From positions 1 to 8,505 of the forward strand of contig JAJYUV010000041.1 in NCBI GenBank assembly GCA_021792355.1: a stretch of 8,505 bases of DNA, given 5' to 3'. The notes below the pieces were generated by a model. It was not told the origin of the DNA. It worked only from the letters and a program-made list of their open reading frames with translations, and did not search any database. Below are positions 6,101-8,505 of this stretch, piece after piece (position 1 is the first letter of the stretch; every line of letters starts with the position of its first letter). The stretch comes from Thermoplasmata archaeon. GTDB lineage: Archaea; Thermoplasmatota; Thermoplasmata; Thermoplasmatales; GCA-001856825. The translations under genes were made by a program, and so were the position numbers.

Positions 6101-8253
6101 GATATAGACACACTAAGTTGCGACATTATAGTTATAGTAGCAGTCTGTTGAGCAGAGGCTCCAGTCGAATCAGTGACTGTAACGGTGACGCTATAAATTC
6201 CTGGAGAAGTGAAGGTTATCTGATCCCCTGAGGTGCTATAGCTAGATGGGGGGGTAGTAGTACCTGAGCTGGTAACAGCCCAAGAATAAGTGAACGGAGC
6301 AACACCGTAACCAGGTGCGACTGTCGCAGTTATAGGGTTGTTAACTAGAGTTGTTGTAGGTGATAGAGATATAGCGGATGATGTAAGAGGGAGCGAGGTG
6401 TGCAATACCGTTATCTCTGCTGTTGCAACCAATGCAAGACCATCGTCGTGATCCTCGTCGTCCACAGGAGGTGGATTATTGACATAGTTATTGATAAACA
6501 AATAAACATAATAAATCCCATAAGTTGAAGGAATGAAATTAAACTCGGCATTCGGCAAAGAAGTAGTATTTTCTTTCTTAAAAGGTTGTAATCCCTGTTG
6601 CCAATGTGGGAAGTTTGAAGACACATACCATACATACGTGTACGGAGATGTTCCCCCTGTCCAATTTGCAGCAAGTCCTATAGATTGCCCTATGTTAGCA
6701 TCCACCGTAGTTTGAGAAATAGTGGCTTGAGTAACTGTCGGCTGCCTGTCTCCGTGGGCATCTATTTGAGAAACTGCCATCACATATGCAGACGAGGAAG
6801 AGCTGCTTACAAAAAGATAGACGTAGTATCTGCCGTTATCTGGAGGCGTAAAGCTATAGGTAGCTGAATTTCCATTTGTTGTGTTATAATTTCTGAACTG
6901 GATTATGTAAGGAGCGGTAATAGGCTGTCCAGCAGTTGTCATCCAGACATACGAATAACTAGGCGTTCCTCCCATCCAGCTGGCGTGGAATACAATCGGA
7001 ACGGAATTCGATTCTCCGTGCTGTCCTATGTTAGTGATATAGTTAACAGACGTAGGCGACATCGTAACTGATGTCACACCAGGCGTCCCGGGGAGTAAGA
7101 TTATCTGGGCATAGGCTACTAAATAATTCTGCTGATTATTTTGGTCAGGGTCAGGTCCACCTCCCGGGCCTAGTGCATTGTTTGTGACCACAAAAAGATA
7201 AAGATAGAATACCCCATATGAACCGTAAACTGGATTAAAAGTAAAGCTAGTAGATGGCTGGGAAGTCGTATTGAAATTATCTATTTGGTTAATTAATCCC
7301 GCATAATAGGACTGCCAGTTGCCTGGGCCACGTCCAGGGCCAGGACCAGGGCCTTGTAAGTTAAATGGTTGATTCGCTGTAATCATCCACGCGAAGCCAT
7401 ATGTCTGAGAGGTACCAGTCCAGTTTCCTACAAAATTAATTTCAAGCCCTGTGCTCATCACAGTTGTCGTAGGTGTTAAGGTCATGTTTTGTAAATAGTT
7501 CTGTGTAGCTTGGTTTGATTGCCAATTTCCAAAAGGTTGCCCTTGCACAGATATTACAGCGCTCGCATTAAGTCCCACCCCAGCTCCGCTTCCACTTACA
7601 AAAAGGAATACAATAAAATTACCAGGGTGTGGAGGTGTGAACTGAAACGAGGACGCCGTTTCCACAGACCCGTTAGTATAGTAACTATCTATCCAGTTAA
7701 GGGGCTGCGATTGCGCAACGCGCCAGACAAAATTATATGGAGACTGTCCTCCAGTCCATGAACCTTTCAGATTTAGTGTCTGCCCTAAATACATATTTGA
7801 CGATGAAGGAGACAGCGTTATTGAATTGACAGAATAAGTCTGCGTCAGATCAAAAGTGCCACCCGTTGTACCAGGATCTGATTCCGAAGATAGATTTTGG
7901 GAGTTTACGCTAATCTGGCCTGTAGAGCCGTTTCCAATTTGCGTCGTTGAGTAATTACTGGTTGAAGAAGACAGAGTTCCAGAAGATTGTGCAATAGGAC
8001 TTGTAATGTTGCTTGTTAGTCCAGGTGGGGCAGAAGCTGCAGGCCACGTTTTAGTCACTTTGCCATTATGGACGTCTTCGTAATAACTATAATTCTTATT
8101 TCCTACGGTTGTAGTAACGAGATACACGTGATTGTTGCCATATTCATTGGAATTACCACTGTTTTGAGTACCAAAGGCACCATAAAACGACGTGGACAAC
8201 ATAAGTACGACTACAGCTACTGCTATAGCTGCCGTAAACTTTCTAACTTGCAT
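1..8253 (-). CDS. Giant secreted/surface Ig-like (PKD/Big-like) repeat protein, C-terminus beyond the window
   Basis: This is a single uninterrupted frame of 2,751 codons from the ATG at 8253 to the left edge. The product begins with a signal peptide (residues 1-28), continues with a Ser/Thr/Asn-rich spacer (29-141), and then consists of 26 complete Ig-like domains and one cut by the edge. Each domain shows the same skeleton: an opening strand such as LSPTTTDVG, a G-G-x-x-P-Y-x-Y-x-W core strand with the buried Trp, a TFTP/QVTF strand, a G-x-Y-x-V-x-V-x-V-x-D strand, and a closing ITVN strand that leads directly into the next domain. I saw no cysteine, few Lys/Arg, many N-x-S/T sequons and no catalytic motif. 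Known members of such families act outside the cell in adhesion, S-layers or cell contact; that role here is inference. A membrane anchor or sorting signal may lie in the missing C-terminus. The ATG at 8253 was chosen because it gives a compact signal peptide and correct spacing from a TATA-like box. Confidence 0.93.
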   Translation of the reverse strand, partial: MQVRKFTAAIAVAVVVLMLSTSFYGAFGTQNSGNSNEYGNNHVYLVTTTVGNKNYSYYEDVHNGKVTKTWPAASAPPGLTSNITSPIAQSSGTLSSSTSNYSTTQIGNGSTGQISVNSQNLSSESDPGTTGGTFDLTQTYSVNSITLSPSSSNMYLGQTLNLKGSWTGGQSPYNFVWRVAQSQPLNWIDSYYTNGSVETASSFQFTPPHPGNFIVFLFVSGSGAGVGLNASAVISVQGQPFGNWQSNQATQNYLQNMTLTPTTTVMSTGLEINFVGNWTGTSQTYGFAWMITANQPFNLQGPGPGPGRGPGNWQSYYAGLINQIDNFNTTSQPSTSFTFNPVYGSYGVFYLYLFVVTNNALGPGGGPDPDQNNQQNYLVAYAQIILLPGTPGVTSVTMSPTSVNYITNIGQHGESNSVPIVFHASWMGGTPSYSYVWMTTAGQPITAPYIIQFRNYNTTNGNSATYSFTPPDNGRYYVYLFVSSSSSSAYVMAVSQIDAHGDRQPTVTQATISQTTVDANIGQSIGLAANWTGGTSPYTYVWYVSSNFPHWQQGLQPFKKENTTSLPNAEFNFIPSTYGIYYVYLFINNYVNNPPPVDDEDHDDGLALVATAEITVLHTSLPLTSSAISLSPTTTLVNNPITATVAPGYGVAPFTYSWAVTSSGTTTPPSSYSTSGDQITFTSPGIYSVTVTVTDSTGASAQQTATITIMSQLSVSISVPGLTSIDKGQSSNVAVTSLSGGLPPYTGQWMVEQPGFPYYNNLGNSFPLSTNDLSAATASTGILSITGTWSFELEVTDSSSEVAYSNSVTITVNPLPSVTLSSSSNQIDVGGSVIFTNLTQGGTQPFSYSYSVTPNSGFTESTNPGNTFTFNSQGSYSVKLTVTDAAGSTASSTTVINVNPVPTISVQPQSYSIDPSQQFSLLTSTVQGGSGTYSWQWYSVSSGSSSPIQGGSGYGPTATFTPTQAGSYYVVFKDSTGITVSSNVAKITVNSAPSVSISAQALTIYSSQSDQLTAITGGGSGSFAFSWTIGGKANTVGTTQQYIFSEKKEGTYNVWLNVTDIGTTPNYVLSPQYITITVVKAPTLQITPPSATIDASQSLVLSAVLSTSNGDFSYSWTIGGSSAVVSTSPTYTFSESTPNVYTVWLNVTVGSTHPTEIISASSVITVDASPSISVQPQSATIDSGQSIVISSTVAGGTGSFTWQWYDSSGPILGDSGSTTTASGTFSSADQGIYVTFTDTGTSVSPAPTVTSNTVSVSLKPSLSITSEPTAETIDLGEATTLTSTVSGGTGSYSWTLFTSSGVNVTYGTSSTASYTLSPSVSTSYYFEFKDIGVSPTATPPAVKDTSTVLVTVNSALVPLINPSSASLTVGASQTFSSATQGGSGDYSYSWTIGGNSQVVGTSSTYVYTAQAQGTEKLWLNVTDLGTSAHYTLSVTATIQISTGSLSVTFIANNPVSGTGAIDLGQSVSLSYTPTISGGKGPYSYQWYLNGTSTGNKVGSSGNAVSGNAITYSFDPTGRGTFVFYLQISSSDDQSSISSGISIKVYPTPTISSQPSSFTIDTGQTIALTATISGGSGTFSWSLLTSTGTIVTSSTGTTASYSFKPNSNSSYYFTFTDLGVMPTATSLSPVSTNTVTVTVYPDPTVTVLPVTISSGSTATLTATASGGTKIGYSFKWYSNQALTTLVYSGNPFSTPALTVSTTYYVTVSDSTGFVSAPAPAVVTVVGSLTSSSLTISPTDTDVGFASSVTVSTGAGVPPYSYSWTVTLYPSGSASGDYTTSINKVTFTKTGVYSVSVTVKDSSGQSASISKIVTVNAAPSITLSPASATIDAGASITFSNSSSGGVSPFTYGWGYPTGAGITQSGNQFTFSNSGSFTIKLYFNDSVGASSVSSATITVNNQPVIVYSSLTVLISGASTMDVGTSTNIAITSISGTGPYTAQLEAESPTSTSYSIVATTNQFSTLPEYVSTGTLTTLGQWHFVVVATEVSNTGIFGTSSPVTINVVNAPATSAMSLSPTTTDIGIPVSLLMQPGYGVAPFVYSWTVTLSSGGSATGDFTFSGNQVTFSTQGTYSVTATVQDADAQTASVTATITVNAPLSLTITALTPTTIDKGQTVTFSNSESGGMGPYTISYSVSPVGGGIKFGSYSISGNVISFLIPGQYVVGSTVTDSLSDTVASSNSITVTVNALPTVTLIPSSNPIDVGGTVTFSNTTAYGTAPYTYIWSYPSSQGITQQGNTFTFTETGNFTVTLSIVDAVGVVASSSVLITVNPSPIIVLHPTSMNVVSNSSILTSSNQNFEPLLAWQKKTFSGGSGTTITLDENTSWSVYVQAGTGTPPFSFSWTIAYSSNSTTATDYKLSSTNSSYVDNVITFTGTGTYSVTITVTDKYDATSSESLTVDVNNPLLVVTATIQATASALDVGSSTTLSSTPTISGGTQPYSYQWYRNGTVSADEISGASGSITSGQTVTLSQIPTVPGNYTYYLIITDSAYSPASNSTKYVVHVNRVPSTASLEISPTSTVIDGLITATVVPGNGTSPFNYTWTVTPIGSTSSTIHYGDQLAIGQSGNYSVSLKLKDIDGNVAYNNTTIRIYSSSLVIVKINSPTSPPTIDVGQSETITGSFNGGSGSYEYEWEAQTSSSSSPPASGYTTGSSPQSYTFTPSSSGIYYVYLYVKDTIVGDIQGEYIEVKVNNDLSQSSISIGPTTTSIGNPVTASVASGYGTPPFTYTWSVTLANGGSAAGDYTPSGNQVTFSS
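187..480 (-). repeat. Ig-like domain D26, resembling the N-terminal block (residues 2592-2689)
   Basis: D26 opens with PPTIDVGQSET, has a GGSGSYEYEW core, and then YTFTPSSSGIYYVYLYVKD. The TP-x-x-x-G-x-Y-Y-V-Y-L-x-V signature is the hallmark of D1-D4 and is otherwise absent from D5-D25. A polyserine stretch (residues 2635-2639) lies in the loop after the core strand. Its position far from its relatives suggests transposition of a domain within the gene. Confidence 0.75.
481..1053 (-). repeat. Ig-like domains D24 and D25 (residues 2401-2591)
   Basis: D24 (2401-2502) has SALDVGSST, a PTISGGTQPYSYQWYRNGT core and GNYTYYLIITDSAYSP; its core is close to the PTISGGKGPYSYQWYLNGT core of D14. D25 (2503-2591) has LEISPTSTVID, TSPFNYTWTVT and GNYSVSLKLKDIDG, which is the same subtype as D5, D17 and D20. 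Both have the core Trp. Confidence 0.78.
1054..1449 (-). repeat. Enlarged Ig-like domain D23 with an unusual insertion (residues 2269-2400)
   Basis: The domain opens with IIVLHPTSMNV and ends with GTYSVTITVTDKYDATSSESLTVDVN, with PPFSFSW as its core. It is about 40 residues longer than its neighbours. The extra material between the first strand and the core includes FEPLLAWQKKTF (residues 2296-2307), which is less Ser/Thr-rich and more hydrophobic and basic than the rest of the protein, and an A9 run in the coding strand (1338-1346). The insertion could be a real elaboration of the fold or a trace of past frame disturbance; the frame is intact here. Confidence 0.7.
1450..3081 (-). repeat. Ig-like domains D17-D22 (residues 1725-2268)
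   Basis: The six domains are D17 1725-1815, D18 1816-1899, D19 1900-2004, D20 2005-2093, D21 2094-2187 and D22 2188-2268. D17 and D20 share SPTxTDxG, PPYSYSWTVT/APFVYSWTVT and SGSASGDY/GGSATGDF; D5, D25 and the partial D27 belong to the same subtype. D18, D21 and D22 share the TFSNS/TFSNT element, and D18 and D22 also have GITQ and QFTF/TFTF; D7 is close to these. D19 lacks the core Trp at the usual place (PYTAQLE) but has Trp in GQWHFVVVATE, like GTWSFELEVTD in D6. The block therefore reads as two partly duplicated cassettes. Confidence 0.8.
3082..3333 (-). repeat. Ig-like domain D16, shorter singleton type (residues 1641-1724)
   Basis: This domain of about 84 residues opens with PTVTVLPVTISSGST, has the core YSFKWYSNQ, then STPALTVSTTYYVTVSDSTG and closes with AVVTVVG. 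The core strand and the T-x-x-Y-Y-V-T-V-x-D strand mark it as Ig-like. It resembles bacterial and archaeal Ig-like modules that carry a KWY/WYSN core more than it resembles its direct neighbours, and I see no close sibling elsewhere in the window. Confidence 0.72.
3334..5553 (-). repeat. Ig-like domains D8-D15 (residues 901-1640)
   Basis: There are eight domains of about 87-104 residues: D8 901-991, D9 992-1080, D10 1081-1168, D11 1169-1259, D12 1260-1353, D13 1354-1440, D14 1441-1545 and D15 1546-1640. They fall into clear subtypes. D8 and D11 share a PTISVQPQS/PSISVQPQS opening and a WQWY core. D9, D10 and D13 share SWTIGG and a WLNVT strand. D12 and D15 share SGG-T/S-GS/T-xSW, LFTSSG/LLTSTG, ASY, and FEFKDIGVSPTAT/FTFTDLGVMPTAT. 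D14 has a PYSYQWYLNGT core resembling D24. The central Trp is present in all eight. Confidence 0.82.
5554..6405 (-). repeat. Ig-like domains D5-D7 (residues 617-900)
   Basis: D5 (617-710) has the LSPTTT opening, GYGVAPFTYSW core and YSVTVTVTDSTG strand typical of PKD-like domains. D6 (711-814) is a divergent form with SIDKGQSS, PPYTGQW and GTWSFELEVTDSS; its core motif most resembles the much later domain D19. D7 (815-900) has SNQIDVGG, QPFSYSYS in which the usual Trp is replaced by Tyr, then NTFTFNSQGSYSVKLTVTDAAGS. The three form a cassette of subfamily types that reappears, in a different order, at 1450-3081. Confidence 0.8.
6406..7830 (-). repeat. N-terminal block of four large Ig-like domains (D1-D4, residues 142-616)
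   Basis: The four domains cover roughly residues 142-237, 252-391, 392-497 and 504-616. They share a signature not typical of the rest of the protein: a W-T/M-G-G or W-T-G-T turn, a PYxFVW or SYVW core strand, then FTPP or FIPS followed by G-x-Y-Y-V-Y-L-F-V. They are longer (about 95-140 residues) than the later domains because of loop insertions. D2 carries GPGPGPGRGPG at residues 301-311 and GPGGGPDPDQ at 362-371; D3 carries a run of six Ser at 483-488; D4 carries DDEDHDD at 598-604. The Tyr/Trp-rich character and exposed inserts make this block the best candidate for the ligand-binding tip, which is inference. Confidence 0.8.
7831..8169 (-). other. Low-complexity Ser/Thr/Asn-rich spacer (residues 29-141), probably glycosylated
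   Basis: This part of the giant protein matches no domain I recognise. It is rich in Ser, Thr, Asn and Gly and contains closely spaced N-x-S/T sequons at Asn54, Asn82, Asn100, Asn108 and Asn120. Residues 40-71 have more Tyr, Val and Lys (HVYLVTTTVGNKNYSYY region) and could be a short structured strand element. The rest looks like a flexible, glycosylated stalk or linker between the mature N-terminus and the first Ig-like domain. Glycosylation is predicted from the sequons only. Confidence 0.6.
8170..8253 (-). other. Signal peptide of the giant protein (residues 1-28)
   Basis: The N-terminus reads M-Q-V-R-K, a short basic n-region, followed by a hydrophobic stretch from about residue 6 to 19 rich in Ala, Val and Leu, then a polar STSFYGAFG segment. 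Ala26 and Gly28 fit the -3/-1 rule, so cleavage before Thr29 is likely. This indicates Sec export. The exact cleavage site is inferred; a retained N-terminal membrane anchor cannot be excluded, but the small polar residues at the end of the segment favour cleavage. Confidence 0.8.
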
Positions 8254-8284
8254 TCTACTTAACAATGGTATGCCTAATGAAAGA

Positions 8285-8296
8285 GGATATAAAAAC
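8285..8296 (-). promoter_or_regulatory. TATA-like box for the giant gene
   Basis: On the minus strand this site reads GTTTTTATATCC, a good match to the archaeal TATA box. Its centre is about 37 bases upstream of the ATG at 8253. With the usual archaeal spacing of about 25-28 bases from the box to the transcription start, transcription would begin about 10 bases before the ATG. No Shine-Dalgarno-like purine run precedes the ATG, which fits a short-leader or leaderless message. It is assigned by eye only. Confidence 0.5.
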
Positions 8297-8307
8297 ATTT
8301 ATATCTT
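8297..8307 (+). promoter_or_regulatory. TATA-like box pointing right, toward the small plus-strand ORFs
   Basis: The plus strand reads ATTTATATCTT, which matches the archaeal TATA consensus. Its centre lies about 55 bases before the ATG at 8357, predicting a leader of roughly 28 bases. It sits directly beside the minus-strand box, so the two promoters would be back to back. AT-rich sequence gives such matches easily, so this is a modest call. Confidence 0.35.
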
Positions 8308-8356
8308 ATGAATTAAAAAAAACCATGGCAATTTGATTTACAGCAGCTTTAGAAAG
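8308..8356. other. Intergenic stretch with an A8 tract
   Basis: This stretch lies between the TATA-like boxes and the first plus-strand ORF. It contains A8 at 8315-8322 (T8 on the minus strand). I see no convincing inverted repeat or RNA gene in it. Confidence 0.4.
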
Positions 8357-8437
8357 ATGAAGAAAATTGAATCATCGCTCTGTAGAATATATGAATCTAA
8401 CTACAATGTTCTCCTACCTAAGGGTGAGATTTTATGA
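8357..8437 (+). CDS. Possible small ORF (26 residues), divergent from the giant gene
   Basis: The ORF encodes M-K-K-I-E-S-S-L-C-R, then IYESNYNVLLPKGEIL, and stops at TGA 8435-8437. Its composition looks like a normal soluble protein start, and its codons (AUA, AGA) suit the neighbouring gene. I recognise no family. Its stop codon overlaps the next ATG in an ATGA. It could be a real small protein, an upstream leader peptide, or the first piece of a gene broken by frameshifts. Its short length makes chance possible. Confidence 0.3.
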   Translation: MKKIESSLCRIYESNYNVLLPKGEIL

Positions 8438-8478
8438 CAAATGGCATAAATTCCAAGTTAGCAGCAGTACGGGAATGA
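8434..8478 (+). CDS. Possible 14-residue ORF coupled by ATGA overlaps
   Basis: The ORF encodes MTNGINSKLAAVRE. It starts inside the stop of the preceding ORF (ATGA) and ends in another ATGA that starts the next. GGTGAG at 8423-8428 is a plausible ribosome-binding site five bases before its ATG. No function can be assigned, and it may be a remnant of a decayed gene. Confidence 0.2.
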   Translation: MTNGINSKLAAVRE

Positions 8479-8505
8479 CCGAATTCTATTTTTTGACATT
8501 TAACC
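8475..8505 (+). CDS. Possible start of a plus-strand gene running off the right edge
   Basis: The ORF begins MTEFYFLTFN and is open at the edge. Its ATG overlaps the stop of the preceding tiny ORF (ATGA). Ten residues are too few for identification. It is listed because it may be the main gene divergent from the giant surface protein, with the two short ORFs as its leader. Confidence 0.25.
   Translation, partial: MTEFYFLTFN

Noticed and set aside
1..8253. CRISPR-like or recent tandem DNA repeats, suggested by recurring words such as TGTCCAGGAATA
   Set aside because: The repeats are protein-level, about 250-400 bases apart and diverged; I see no long exact copies and no regular short spacers.
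754..8262. Short ORFs of 60-87 codons on both strands inside the giant gene, for example 5747-5980 on plus and 6411-6674 on minus
   Set aside because: They overlap the long repeat-coding frame, lack ribosome sites or promoters, and their sequences look like out-of-frame readings of the Ig-like repeats.
8254..8298. Upstream in-frame ATG at 8298, adding 15 residues (MFLYPLSLGIPLLSR) to the giant protein
   Set aside because: It lies on the TATA-like box, would put extra hydrophobic residues before a complete signal peptide, and the ATG at 8253 has proper promoter spacing. It stays a minor alternative.
8315..8322. T8 run on the minus strand as an archaeal transcription terminator
   Set aside because: No supported minus-strand gene ends upstream of it, and it sits in a divergent promoter region.
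8418..8503. Minus-strand frame of 27 codons entering from the right edge and ending at TAG 8418-8420, which could be the tail of an upstream gene
   Set aside because: It is short, has no recognisable family, overlaps the plus-strand ORFs, and is of a length expected by chance.

Overview
The window is almost entirely one enormous gene on the minus strand. Reading down from an ATG at 8253, the frame stays open for 2,751 codons to position 1 with no in-frame stop that I could find, and it runs off the left edge, so the C-terminus is missing. The product has an N-terminal signal peptide, a Ser/Thr/Asn-rich spacer, and then an unbroken series of about 27 Ig-like (PKD/Big-like beta-sandwich) domains of roughly 80-130 residues. 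It is best described as a giant secreted or surface-anchored Ig-like repeat protein: an adhesin, S-layer-associated or cell-contact protein. No enzymatic domain is visible in the part present.

The organism looks archaeal, though the window does not prove it. A TATA-like box lies about 35 bases upstream of the ATG, there is no Shine-Dalgarno sequence before it (suggesting a leaderless or short-leader transcript), AUA and AGA codons are common, and the Ser/Thr/Gly/Val-rich, apparently cysteine-free Ig-repeat architecture is familiar from archaeal surface proteins, including acidophilic Thermoplasmata, Sulfolobales and DPANN lineages. I cannot choose a lineage from this sequence alone.

Layout from right (5' end of the gene) to left: 8357-8505 holds two tiny plus-strand ORFs and the start of a third, joined by successive ATGA overlaps and divergent from the giant gene; 8254-8356 is the shared promoter region with back-to-back TATA-like boxes; 8170-8253 encodes the signal peptide; 7831-8169 encodes a low-complexity, sequon-rich spacer; 6406-7830 encodes four large N-terminal domains with Pro/Gly and acidic insertions in their loops; 5554-6405, 3334-5553, 3082-3333, 1450-3081, 1054-1449 and 1-1053 encode the remaining domains. 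The domains fall into recurring subfamilies whose order shows duplication and shuffling of cassettes. One domain (1054-1449) carries an unusual insertion with an A9 coding homopolymer where a one-base slip in either direction would stop translation within about ten codons.
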